Source: Fibrobacter sp. UWB5 | GTDB taxonomy: Bacteria > Fibrobacterota > Fibrobacteria > Fibrobacterales > Fibrobacteraceae | Reading direction: 5' to 3' | DNA: 64,000 bases | Assembly (NCBI RefSeq): GCF_002210295.1 | Contig: NZ_MWQH01000004.1 | Coordinates: 214,165 to 278,164 of the forward strand | Part shown: positions 1 through 7,769 of the stretch, one piece after another | Position numbering within the stretch: the stretch's first letter is position 1 | Layout of the letters: every line of letters begins with the position of its first letter | The notes under the pieces: generated by a model | What the model was told of the DNA's origin: nothing | What the model saw: the letters and a program-made list of their open reading frames with translations, nothing else | Databases searched by the model: none | Program-made: the position numbers and the translations under genes

Positions 1-1080
1 AGCTTCGCCCTTGGATGCAAAAGCCTTAATCTTTACCAGCAGGTCTAGTACGCCATATTTCCCCGGTTCAAGATTACACTCGGCAGCATCGCTCGGGATA
101 GCGTTACCGCTGTGGATTTCGCGTTCCTTGGCAGCGGCGGCCTCGGCGGCTTCTGCGCCGTAGTACTGCGTCACGATGTCAATAGCGAGGCGGTGCTTGG
201 CATCGTTGGGGTTCATCTTGCCTGCGGCAATGTCGGCCATCATCTGCTTGATTTCTGCAAGCGGGATGTTGGTGAGGAGTTCAAACCAGTTTTCGACGAT
301 GCTGTCGGCGAGGCTGTAAATCTTGTGGTACATCACGTCGGCCGGTTCGTTGAGGCCCACGTAGTTACCGATGGACTTGGACATCTTGACCTTGCCGTCG
401 GTACCGAGGAGGATGGGCATGAAGAGACCGATCTGCGGTTCCATGCCTTCGAAAAGCTGCAAGTCGCGACCGCGAAGCACGTTGAACTTCTGGTCGGTAC
501 CGCCGAGTTCCACGTCGCTGTTGATGGCGACGGAATCGTAACCCTGCATCATGGGGTACATGAATTCGTGTAGGCTGATCGGCGTATTGGCGGCATAGCG
601 GTTGTGGAAGTCTTCGCGTTCAAGCATCTGAGCCACGGTAAACTGGCCCATGAGTTCGGTCACCTTGCTGAACGGGAGCTTGGAGAACCATTCGCCATTG
701 TAGTGGATTTCCACCTGGTCGCGGCGGACCACCTTGAAGAACTGTTCCTGGTATTCCTTGGCGTTTTCGAGAACCTGTTCATGGCTGAGACGCGGACGGG
801 CCTTGTTGCGGCCGCTCGGGTCACCAATCTGAGCCGTGTAGTCACCCACGATGAGGACGACGGTATGACCGAGGTCCTGGAACTGACGGAGCTTGCGCAT
901 CACGACCGTATGACCAAAATGCACATCCGGGGCGGTCGGGTCCACACCCATCTTGACACGGAGAGGAACACCGGTATCATAAGACTTCTGAAGTTTCTTT
1001 TCAAGTTCATCTTGCGGCACAACGTCAATAACACCGCGCATCAAAATATCAAGCTGTTCTTTTACAGGACGGAATTGCAT
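1..1080 (-). CDS. tyrS: Tyrosyl-tRNA synthetase (C-terminal part lies outside the window)
   Basis: Charges tRNA-Tyr with tyrosine in the cytoplasm. The visible 360 residues contain the class I signatures: an HFGH version of the HIGH motif about 54 residues in (VHFGHTVV) and KMSKS (KVKMSKSIGNYVG), with GDYTAQIGDPSG and the GGTDQKFN segment that is typical of TyrRS between them. The start is the ATG at 1080, because the family N-terminus (MQFRPVKEQLDILMRG) begins there. The reading frame runs open through position 1, so the tRNA-binding C-terminus is missing only because the window ends. It is divergent from the barrel gene at 1159, with a short AT-rich spacer. Confidence is high for identity. 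Confidence 0.95.
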   Translation of the reverse strand, partial: MQFRPVKEQLDILMRGVIDVVPQDELEKKLQKSYDTGVPLRVKMGVDPTAPDVHFGHTVVMRKLRQFQDLGHTVVLIVGDYTAQIGDPSGRNKARPRLSHEQVLENAKEYQEQFFKVVRRDQVEIHYNGEWFSKLPFSKVTELMGQFTVAQMLEREDFHNRYAANTPISLHEFMYPMMQGYDSVAINSDVELGGTDQKFNVLRGRDLQLFEGMEPQIGLFMPILLGTDGKVKMSKSIGNYVGLNEPADVMYHKIYSLADSIVENWFELLTNIPLAEIKQMMADIAAGKMNPNDAKHRLAIDIVTQYYGAEAAEAAAAKEREIHSGNAIPSDAAECNLEPGKYGVLDLLVKIKAFASKGEA

Positions 1081-1158
1081 TTTATTTCCTTTTGTTTTAC
1101 AAAAATCAAATATAGAAAAACATATTTCTATCTTTTTTGCCGTTTAAAGGAGAACTCT

Positions 1159-1779
1159 ATGAAAAAGCTATTTGCGCTAATCGCCTTTGCGGCCTCCCTC
1201 TCTTTTGCCGTATCGGCTCCTTTCACCCATGACGGATTCTTTTTCAGCGTCACTTCCGGACTAGGTTACGGAACATTCAATGACGACATTGATGATGGTT
1301 TTGCCCAAATTGAATCCAACGGTTTTCAAGCAGAAGCTTCTATCAAAATCGGCGGAGCCATTGTTAATGGGCTTATCATTCATGCAACATTCGCCATGAA
1401 CCAGCTCTATCCTGATTTGGAAGCCACCAGCAAGACCGGCAGAGACGACCGCTTGTCGCACGATGGTTTCGACATTCTTTTTATGGGCGGCGGCGCAACC
1501 TTCTATATTCCTGGCGGAAGCAACGTATTCCTCGGCGCATCGGCCGGTGTCACCACTTACAGCGTAACCTTCGGAAACCAATCCGCCGATTTTCTGAATC
1601 TTGATTCCGGTTTTGGAATCATCGCAACAATCGGTAAGGAATGGTGGATTCACGAAGAACTTGGCCTCGGCATCGCATTCTCGTACACCTACACCTCGGC
1701 TGAAGGCGAATACGATAACGAAAAGAACGAAGCGACCACCAACATGTTCTCGCTTAGCGCCACGTTCACATTCAACTAA
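1159..1779 (+). CDS. Small outer-membrane beta-barrel protein (paralogue A)
   Basis: 206 residues. I chose the ATG at 1159 because it follows AAAGGAGAA at good spacing and begins a clear signal peptide (MKKLFALIAFAASLSFAVSA); the open frame extends further upstream but overlaps tyrS. The mature protein alternates short glycine/aromatic-rich strands (HDGFFFSVTSGLGYG, GKEWWIHEELGLGIAFSYTY) and ends in a hydrophobic strand finishing TFTFN, the pattern of an eight-strand-type barrel. The next gene is a paralogue that shares the HDGFF start and a GKEWWVS segment, so this is a local duplication. The function is not recognisable; it could be a structural or adhesion-type surface protein. Confidence 0.8.
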   Translation: MKKLFALIAFAASLSFAVSAPFTHDGFFFSVTSGLGYGTFNDDIDDGFAQIESNGFQAEASIKIGGAIVNGLIIHATFAMNQLYPDLEATSKTGRDDRLSHDGFDILFMGGGATFYIPGGSNVFLGASAGVTTYSVTFGNQSADFLNLDSGFGIIATIGKEWWIHEELGLGIAFSYTYTSAEGEYDNEKNEATTNMFSLSATFTFN

Positions 1780-1808
1780 TTACACATAAGCCTTTCAAGG
1801 AGAACGAA

Positions 1809-2420
1809 ATGAAAAAGCTCTTCATGTTGACAGCCCTTGCGGCATCACTTTCTTTCGCTACATCGGAACCGCATGTCCACGACGGGTTCTTTTTGAACTT
1901 CGCCATGGGCATGGGCTACCAGTCTATGGACTACACTACATACAATTATGACGAAGACACTTACGGTCATTCCGGTCTTGCTACCGATATTGATGTAAAG
2001 CTCGGCTGTAGCGTAACAGACATGGTTGCCGTACACATCACCTTAACCGGAGACACCCCCACAGAAAGCGTTGGAGAAGGACGCGATGACAACGAAGTCA
2101 AAGCGAACCTGTCGCTGCTGGGCATCGGCACCACCCTCTATTTCCCGGGAAACTATCTTGCTTCTGCATCCCTTGGCATTGGACAATTCCGCGTCTATGA
2201 CGACATTTCTACCTTCCATGCCCGTGTAGTCACTAACCCAGACAAATATTCCCGCAGCGGATTTGCATTCCAGATTGCAGCCGGTAAGGAATGGTGGGTC
2301 AGCGACAACTGGGGCATCGGTGCGACAGCAGCACTTTTGTACGGCTTTGAAACAAATCTCGCCGACGCTAGAGAATCTTCGCTTTCCATCAGTCTAAGGT
2401 TTTCCGCGACATACAACTAA
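1809..2420 (+). CDS. Small outer-membrane beta-barrel protein (paralogue B)
   Basis: 203 residues, 29 bp downstream of paralogue A and preceded by AAGGAGAACGAA. The signal peptide is MKKLFMLTALAASLSFATS, followed by HVHDGFFLNFAMGMGYQ, which matches the HDGFF opening of the upstream gene. The shared AAGKEWWVSDNWGIG block and a C-terminal strand ending RFSATYN support an outer-membrane barrel. The pair is probably cotranscribed. A hairpin at 2425-2440 follows its stop codon, but the T-run of that hairpin serves the opposite strand. No specific function can be read from the sequence. Confidence 0.8.
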   Translation: MKKLFMLTALAASLSFATSEPHVHDGFFLNFAMGMGYQSMDYTTYNYDEDTYGHSGLATDIDVKLGCSVTDMVAVHITLTGDTPTESVGEGRDDNEVKANLSLLGIGTTLYFPGNYLASASLGIGQFRVYDDISTFHARVVTNPDKYSRSGFAFQIAAGKEWWVSDNWGIGATAALLYGFETNLADARESSLSISLRFSATYN

Positions 2421-2440
2421 AAAACGGGGCTGTAGCCCCG
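2419..2440 (-). terminator. Intrinsic terminator for the GAF/AAA+ regulator gene
   Basis: CGGGGC-TGTA-GCCCCG stem-loop at 2425-2440, followed on the minus strand by six T. It lies 6 bp past the stop of the minus-strand regulator and between two convergent genes. Confidence 0.75.
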
Positions 2441-2445
2441 CAAAA

Positions 2446-3975
2446 CTATTTGCCGAAACCAGCGAGGTCTATGCCAAGCTGGTTTATTTTATATGTAAGA
2501 ATGCGCGGAGTCGTGGAAAGGCTGCGGGCGGCGGCAGCAATCTTTCCCTTGCTGCTCTTGAGGGCATCGCAGATGATGTCTTTCTCGTAGGCCTCCACCA
2601 TGAGTTTCAGGTTGCCGTTCACAGGAGTGCCGCTGGTTTCGGCGGTCTGGAGCGTGGTCGGGAAATGGTGCGGGTAAATGACGTCTTCGTCAGCCACAAG
2701 GATAGCGCGCTCGATTCCGTTTTCGAGTTCACGCACATTTCCGGGCCACGGGTAGCTCATGAGCATGTTGATGGTCGTACGAGCGAGACGGCGCACGTTC
2801 TTGCCCACAATGCGGCAGTAATGTTCGACGAAGTGGTCCGCCAGGAGCACGATGTCGGTTTTGCGGTTGCGAAGCGGCGGCACGTAAATCGGGAAGATAT
2901 GCAGCTGGTAATATAGGTCTTCGCGGAAGGTTCCTTCTTCGACCATCTGCTGCAGGTTCTTGGTGGTGGCCGCAATCACGCGCACGTTCACCTTCTTTGA
3001 AATGCGGGCGCCAATACGCTCGACTTCGCCATGCTGAAGCAAGCGCAAAAGTTTCACCTGAAGGTTCGGCGAAAGTTCGCCCACTTCGTCGAGGAAGAGC
3101 GTGCCGCCTTCGGCCTGTTCTACGCGGCCGGGCGTCTCGGAAATGACACCCACCAAGGCGCCACGTTCGCTACCGAAGAGCTCGCGGTCCAAAACGGATT
3201 CCGGCATCGAGGCGCAATGGACGCGGACGAACGGGCCCATGTTGCGGTCGGAACGGTAATGGATAGCTTCGGCCACGAGCCCCTTGCCCGTACCGACCTC
3301 GCCCACGATAAGCGCAGGCAGGGGGCTGCGGGACACCTGGTCAATCTGCGCATACACGCGCTGCATTTCGCTAGAGCGACCGATGATATTATCCGGATGA
3401 AAACGGTCCTTGAGCTCCAAGGTCAAGCGTTCGTTTTCGGCCTTCAAGAGTTCATTTTCTTCGCGGGCTTCGCGACGGAGCTTCACTGCCGCCGCAAGCA
3501 TCTGTGCGATAATTTCAAGCAGGCGGAGCTTTTCAGGGAGTTCTTCTTCGACCGGATTCTGGACGTCGGCACTGAAGGCGCCAATCACCTGGTGTTCCAT
3601 AATCACGGGCACGCAAAGGAAGGCCTTGTCTTCGGTCTTACCGCGCCCTGTACGATCCAAGAAGTCCGGGTCTTTTGCCACCGAGGGAATGATAATCGGC
3701 TTACCGGTTTCCACGACGCGGCCGGTAATACCTTCACCCACCTTGTAGCGGCCCTTGCGCGCCTGACGGCTCGAAAGGCCTTCTGCAATTTCAATGGAGA
3801 TTTCACCGGTATGGCGGTTGTACAGCGTGAGGGTCGCGTGTTCCACGCCCATCGTAGATTCCACCACCTCCAAAATCGGATGCGCGACGCTTTCGAAATC
3901 AAGCGTCTGGTTCAGAATGGAACTGATCTTGTAGAGCAGTTCCAGTTCCTGGATTTTGGATTGCGAGGTAGGCAA
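2446..3975 (-). CDS. GAF-AAA+-Fis transcriptional regulator, NifA/NtrC-like but with a degenerate GAFTGA loop
   Basis: 509 residues. GAF sensor domain about 20-165 ([19 protein letters not shown]), short coiled linker 165-190, AAA+ domain about 195-420 with Walker A GEVGTGKG (225-232) and Walker [11 protein letters not shown] (291-300), and a C-terminal Fis-type helix-turn-helix (about 455-505, [13 protein letters not shown]). Family members hydrolyse ATP to remodel sigma-54 RNA polymerase, and the GAFTGA loop makes that contact. Here the corresponding stretch after ELFGSERG is GALVGV (272-277), so sigma-54 activation is doubtful although ATP binding looks intact. The gene lies 9 bp downstream of a small barrel gene on the same strand, probably one operon. 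The ligand of the GAF domain is unknown. Confidence 0.85.
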   Translation of the reverse strand: MPTSQSKIQELELLYKISSILNQTLDFESVAHPILEVVESTMGVEHATLTLYNRHTGEISIEIAEGLSSRQARKGRYKVGEGITGRVVETGKPIIIPSVAKDPDFLDRTGRGKTEDKAFLCVPVIMEHQVIGAFSADVQNPVEEELPEKLRLLEIIAQMLAAAVKLRREAREENELLKAENERLTLELKDRFHPDNIIGRSSEMQRVYAQIDQVSRSPLPALIVGEVGTGKGLVAEAIHYRSDRNMGPFVRVHCASMPESVLDRELFGSERGALVGVISETPGRVEQAEGGTLFLDEVGELSPNLQVKLLRLLQHGEVERIGARISKKVNVRVIAATTKNLQQMVEEGTFREDLYYQLHIFPIYVPPLRNRKTDIVLLADHFVEHYCRIVGKNVRRLARTTINMLMSYPWPGNVRELENGIERAILVADEDVIYPHHFPTTLQTAETSGTPVNGNLKLMVEAYEKDIICDALKSSKGKIAAAARSLSTTPRILTYKINQLGIDLAGFGK

Positions 3976-3984
3976 GATTATCTC

Positions 3985-4590
3985 CTAAAAAATCCGGAAA
4001 ACCGCATTCAACGCAAAAGCCAAACAGGCATCATATTCTGTTATGGCATAGTTTACCGGGTAAAATTCCAATCCGAAAACATTCTTCTTGGTACGCCAGG
4101 CAAAGCCCAAACTCGAGCGGAACATAAAGGATTCGCGGTAATAATCCCCTTCGTCATACTCATATTGGTATGCCTCGAAACGATTTCCTTCTTCATCAAA
4201 GGCTTCGGTCCTAACGGTACCATCTATACCGGCATAAGTTCCGTCCTGAAAATCAACCAGGAACATAAAGTTCGTGACAATGGTGAAGCCTCCCCAGATG
4301 GGGTAATTAAAGTTGACAAGAACCCCTTCGGAAAGTTCTTTGAACTCATATTCCATGCAATCTTCGCATTCCGAAGCCGATGTTCCAAATTCGGCCACAA
4401 CACCAACACCGATGAAAGACGTTACCGGTTTCACCACCGAAAGCGACAAGCCTGTCATCGTTGTCGAGACATCGTTCCAGCCCCCAATGAAGGGCCCGAC
4501 TTTGACGTCAACCGTTTTCCAGGAAATGCCGGACGCCGAAGCATACGACATAAAGACGAACATGAAAAGAAGTCCTAACCTTTTTAGCAT
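3985..4590 (-). CDS. Outer-membrane beta-barrel-like protein of unknown function
   Basis: 201 residues with a signal peptide (MLKRLGLLFMFVFMSYASA). The body is rich in short amphipathic strands (GFTIVTNFMFLVDFQDG, SFMFRSSLGFAWRTKKNVFG) and the C-terminus is LNAVFRIF, ending in phenylalanine as outer-membrane barrels often do. A C-x2-C pair (SECEDCMEYEF) lies in a probable loop. It sits immediately upstream of the GAF/AAA+ regulator, 9 bp apart and on the same strand. The context suggests linked expression but no defined role. Confidence 0.65.
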   Translation of the reverse strand: MLKRLGLLFMFVFMSYASASGISWKTVDVKVGPFIGGWNDVSTTMTGLSLSVVKPVTSFIGVGVVAEFGTSASECEDCMEYEFKELSEGVLVNFNYPIWGGFTIVTNFMFLVDFQDGTYAGIDGTVRTEAFDEEGNRFEAYQYEYDEGDYYRESFMFRSSLGFAWRTKKNVFGLEFYPVNYAITEYDACLAFALNAVFRIF

Positions 4591-4616
4591 ATTACCAATA
4601 TAACATTTTGTTTGAT

Positions 4617-4658
4617 ATAAAAAAGGAGTCCCCCGACCAAGTCGGGGAAGACTCCTTA
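4617..4658 (-). terminator. Intrinsic terminator after yqeY
   Basis: A long stem pairs AAGGAGTC/GACTCCTT and CCCCGAC/GTCGGGG around a CAA loop. On the minus strand it is followed by a T-run and lies about 20 bp past the yqeY stop. Confidence 0.85.
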
Positions 4659-4677
4659 ATCACAAGGTTGCGGCTTC

Positions 4678-5148
4678 TTACTTCAGCGCTTCCTGCACGA
4701 GAGCGGAGGCGCGCTTGGCGTCGAAACGGCCCTTGACCTTCGGGGAAAGTTCCTTCATGATCTTACCCATGTCCTTGGGGCTAGAAGCACCCGTCGCGGC
4801 CTTGATTTCTGCAATGAGGGCCTTGACTTCGTCTTCGGTCATTTCGGCGGGCATGTACTTGCGGTACAGTGCAATGATTGCTTCTTCGGCCGGAATCTTA
4901 TCCATGAAGCCACCCTTCGTGAGGATGTCGATGGCTTCCTGCTTCTGCTTGACACTACGGGCAAGAACGTCGACGCACATTTCGTCGGTGATCGTTTCTT
5001 CGATCTGGGCCGGAGTGGCACCGTTCTTCATGGCTTCGTTCTTGATGTCGGAATGGAGGGTACGGAGCGTTCCGAGAGTTTCGGAATCGTGCGCCTTCAT
5101 GGCGGCCTTGATATCATCCTTAATCTTAGTCAGCAATGCACTGCTCAT
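4678..5148 (-). CDS. yqeY: YqeY / GatB-YqeY-domain protein
   Basis: Cytosolic protein of about 156 residues resembling the tRNA-binding tail domain of GatB; its cellular role is still unclear, and association with tRNA amidotransferase has been proposed for the family. The opening MSSALLTKIKDDIKAAMKAH matches the family N-terminus, so I chose the ATG at 5148, which has AAAGGG seven bases upstream, over an ATG at 5169 that adds MSAKGKT. The C-terminal motif MGKIMKELSPKVKGRFD is characteristic. It follows rpsU on the same strand, the usual rpsU-yqeY pairing. Confidence 0.9.
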   Translation of the reverse strand: MSSALLTKIKDDIKAAMKAHDSETLGTLRTLHSDIKNEAMKNGATPAQIEETITDEMCVDVLARSVKQKQEAIDILTKGGFMDKIPAEEAIIALYRKYMPAEMTEDEVKALIAEIKAATGASSPKDMGKIMKELSPKVKGRFDAKRASALVQEALK

Positions 5149-5288
5149 GGTTTTACCCTTTGCGGACATATCCGCGGTTGGAATTCTCTAGAAACACGCA
5201 ACGAGCCACCGGTCATAGACCGACGACTCATTACAAAAATCGATGCCTTGATGGCGACTGCCAATTTGACCCGGAAACCGGGAGCAAA

Positions 5289-5498
5289 TTAGTAGAGGCG
5301 CTTACGGTTCTGGTCAGCGATTTCCTTCAAGCGCTTGCGACGAGCAGCAGTTTCGATGCGCTTCTTTTCTTCAGAAGGCTTTTCGAAGCGCTGACGCTTC
5401 TTGACATCGGAAATGATGCCATTCTTTTCGCAGGACTTGGTGAAACGCTTGAGAGCGCGTTCAAAAGGTTCGTTGGACTTAACAATTACGCCGATCAC
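5289..5498 (-). CDS. rpsU: 30S ribosomal protein S21
   Basis: 69 residues, the full length for S21. It opens with MIGVIVKSNEPFERALKRF, the classic S21 start, and ends in a lysine/arginine-rich helix (ARRKRLKEIADQNRKRLY). S21 binds the small subunit near the mRNA exit and helps initiation. It is the first gene of the rpsU-yqeY unit; the 140-bp gap to yqeY contains a small CCCGG-AAA-CCGGG hairpin at 5273-5285. The upstream spacer shared with the divergent SPOR gene is very AT-rich. Confidence 0.96.
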   Translation of the reverse strand: MIGVIVKSNEPFERALKRFTKSCEKNGIISDVKKRQRFEKPSEEKKRIETAARRKRLKEIADQNRKRLY

Positions 5499-5710
5499 GA
5501 TTATCCTTTGGTTAAATTAGAAATTCGTTTTTGGATAGCCAAATATATTTAATTGACGGAAATTCGTCAAGGGTATAATAAAAAGCCCGTTTTCCCGCCT
5601 TTTTTGAATAAATTTTACAATTTAACTTGCGGTTTATCAAAGACTTATGTATATTTTTGTTATAAAAGACCGCTTTTGTTGTCTTATTTTCTAAAAAATT
5701 GGAGAATTGG

Positions 5711-6559
5711 ATGAAAAAATCAATCTTGTCTCTGAGCGCCATTGCCCTCGCAAGCTCCCTGCTTGTCGCCTGCAATGAAGATGAAGAAATGGTTCCGAAG
5801 ATGGAACAGCCTAAGCCCACCGCCCAGGCTCCTGCCGAACAACCCGCAGAACAGCCCGCCGAACAGGCCAAGGCCGACGAACCGGAACTCGTTCCGATCC
5901 AGTCCCTTTCCGGAAACGCCGACTCCAAGGACGCCGCGGTCGAAGAACCTGCAAAGAACGCCGCGCCGGCACTCGCTGGCGGTATCCAGCCGCTTTCCAA
6001 GGGCGAATACGTCGTCCAGGTGAGCATCCAGTCCTCCAAGAGGGCAGCCGACGGCATCGTGAAGAAACTCGCCGAAAATAACGTGAAGGCATACATTGCC
6101 GAAGTGGAAAACCCGGGCGAACTCGAAGGTACCTACTACCGCATTCGCGTGGGCTATTTCGAATCTAGCGCAAACGCCCAGGAATACGGCAAGCAAGTCC
6201 TTACCCCGCTCAACTTCGCTTGGTGGGTAGACAAGAGCAAGAACGACGACGTGGGTAACCCCGGCGGCGACGAATACTATTCGAACAATTCTTACTCTAA
6301 TTCCAATACTTATAATGAACCGGCCCAGGCACCCGAGCCCGAACCCGCTCCGGCACCGGCCCCCGCACCTGAACCGGAACCGGCTCCTGCACCTGAGCCT
6401 GCTCCTGCCCCGGCACCCGAACCGGCTCCCGCTCCTGCACCTGAGCCTGCTCCTGCCCCGGCACCCGAACCGGCTCCTGCTCCGGCACCTGAACCCGCCC
6501 CGGCACCGGCTCCCGCCCCTGCAGCTCCGGCCGCAGACAACTTCGACGACTGGGAATAA
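5711..6559 (+). CDS. SPOR-domain lipoprotein with a long Pro-Ala-Glu repeat tail
   Basis: 282 residues from the ATG at 5711 (GGAGAA at 5701-5706 sets this start). A lipoprotein signal ends at SSLLVAC, with cysteine as the lipidated residue. An acidic, Ala/Pro-rich spacer follows. Residues about 100-180 form a SPOR domain (EYVVQVSIQSSKRAADGIVK to LTPLNFAWWVDKSK), the fold that binds denuded peptidoglycan glycan strands at division sites. The last ~80 residues are almost pure PAPAPEP repeats, probably an extended stalk spanning the periplasm or wall, and the protein ends NFDDWE. It is monocistronic, with a terminator just downstream. A role in cell division or the envelope is inferred from the domain only. 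Confidence 0.85.
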   Translation: MKKSILSLSAIALASSLLVACNEDEEMVPKMEQPKPTAQAPAEQPAEQPAEQAKADEPELVPIQSLSGNADSKDAAVEEPAKNAAPALAGGIQPLSKGEYVVQVSIQSSKRAADGIVKKLAENNVKAYIAEVENPGELEGTYYRIRVGYFESSANAQEYGKQVLTPLNFAWWVDKSKNDDVGNPGGDEYYSNNSYSNSNTYNEPAQAPEPEPAPAPAPAPEPEPAPAPEPAPAPAPEPAPAPAPEPAPAPAPEPAPAPAPEPAPAPAPAPAAPAADNFDDWE

Positions 6560-6580
6560 GTCTCGAGAATATGGATATCA

Positions 6581-6611
6581 AAAAAACTCCGCTTTGGCGG
6601 AGTTTTTTTTC
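6581..6611 (+). terminator. Intrinsic terminator after the SPOR lipoprotein gene
   Basis: AAAAAACTCCGC-TTTG-GCGGAG stem followed by eight T. It sits about 22 bp past the stop codon. Confidence 0.92.
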
Positions 6612-6614
6612 GTT

Positions 6615-6645
6615 TAGCTCAGGATGACGCGGAGCCAGCCCTGAG
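6615..6645. repeat. Dispersed intergenic hairpin with an ATGAC core
   Basis: Inverted arms AGCTCAGG and CCTGAGCT enclose ATGACGCGGAGCCAGC; the right side continues TTGTCGAATGGGC. The CCTGAGCTTGTCGAA string is, to my recollection, a dispersed intergenic motif in several bacterial genomes. Related ATGAC-containing intergenic hairpins occur near 17786, 34847, 34918, 40296, 40324, 50650 and 54346. Confidence 0.5.
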
Positions 6646-6660
6646 CTTGTCGAATGGGCA

Positions 6661-7728
6661 TCACTTCTGCAAGTTCAGGCTTGCGTTGGCAGCGCCATAC
6701 AGGCTGATGCTGTAATCCTTGATCACGTACACCGGAATCTTGTTCAGGAGCGGACGGATGTTCGGATTGTAGTTCTTTTCGAAATACTTCATGAACAGGT
6801 TGTCGCGTTCGAGCCAGCGAAGGTCCTTCTGCACGGTACCGCCGGCCAGGTAGAAACCACCGAGCGGCAAGAACAGCGTTGCGGCGTCGCTTGCAAAGCG
6901 GGCAAGCATCTTCACGAACAGGCGCATCATTTCGGCAGCGACCGGATCGGTATCGCTGGCGCGGCTGATGTACTTCGGGCGGTCATTCGGTTCAGTTTCT
7001 TCGATCTTCTTGAAGGCTTCGTTATCGGGAACGCCGCGAGTTTCCTTCCACCATTCGTACATGTTGCGAAGGCCCATGCCAGAAACGAGCGGTTCAACGC
7101 CGGGCACGGTACCAATCTTCTTTTCCATGTAGTCGTGGAATTCCTGGGAATCCTTGTCAAACGGAGCAAACGTGGAGTGGCCACCTTCGGAGCATGCCGG
7201 AATGTACTTCTGACCGTCGAAAGCGAGGAAACCGACACCCATGCCGGTACCCGGGCCAATCACGGCCTTGGTGGTCTTCTGCGGAGCAGGCGTGCTACCG
7301 TCGGTATGCACGAGTTTGTGAATCTGGGCCGGATCGTCGACATCGAGAGTCGGAATGCCGTAGCTGATGGCCATGAAGTCGTTAATGACGAGCGTCGGGA
7401 TTCCAGTAGCAGAAGTCAAGGCATCGCCATCGACACTCCACGGGAGGTTCGTCATGACGCACTTGTTGTTTGCCACGGGACCTGCGGCACTAATGCAAAT
7501 GTGGGAGGGCTTCAAGTCGGCGCGATTTTCGACTGCGATTTTGAGCGTTTCGCGAATCGGGGCATCCAGGCCATCAATATCCTTGGACGGGCAATCGGTT
7601 TCAAGAATCAGCGTGAACTTACCGTCTTTGTAACCCACCAGGCCAAGGTTCGTGTTGGTACCACCAATATCGCCCGCCAGAACGAGGCGGTCAAATTTTG
7701 CATCGGGATTAAGCCATTTGATTTGCAT
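6661..7728 (-). CDS. glk: Glucokinase
   Basis: Phosphorylates glucose with ATP to glucose-6-phosphate, which suits a cellulose/hemicellulose degrader importing glucose. 355 residues, close to the E. coli-type glucokinase family. The N-terminal ATP-binding loop AGDIGGTNTNLGLVGY, the sugar-binding region VINDFMAISYG, the second phosphate motif AVIGPGTGMGVGFL and the CSEGGHSTFAP segment are all present. It lacks the CxCGxxGCxE zinc signature of ROK kinases, so it belongs to the non-ROK family. It lies 41 bp downstream of the FKBP gene on the same strand and may be cotranscribed. Confidence 0.93.
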   Translation of the reverse strand: MQIKWLNPDAKFDRLVLAGDIGGTNTNLGLVGYKDGKFTLILETDCPSKDIDGLDAPIRETLKIAVENRADLKPSHICISAAGPVANNKCVMTNLPWSVDGDALTSATGIPTLVINDFMAISYGIPTLDVDDPAQIHKLVHTDGSTPAPQKTTKAVIGPGTGMGVGFLAFDGQKYIPACSEGGHSTFAPFDKDSQEFHDYMEKKIGTVPGVEPLVSGMGLRNMYEWWKETRGVPDNEAFKKIEETEPNDRPKYISRASDTDPVAAEMMRLFVKMLARFASDAATLFLPLGGFYLAGGTVQKDLRWLERDNLFMKYFEKNYNPNIRPLLNKIPVYVIKDYSISLYGAANASLNLQK

Positions 7729-7769
7729 AAAAAACTCCAGTTTTATTCGTACCGGTAAATAATAACTAA

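Noticed and set aside
6310..6540. Periodic repeats that could suggest a CRISPR array
   Set aside because: The periodicity is the Pro-Ala-Pro-Glu codon repeat in the SPOR lipoprotein tail; there are no unique spacers of constant length.
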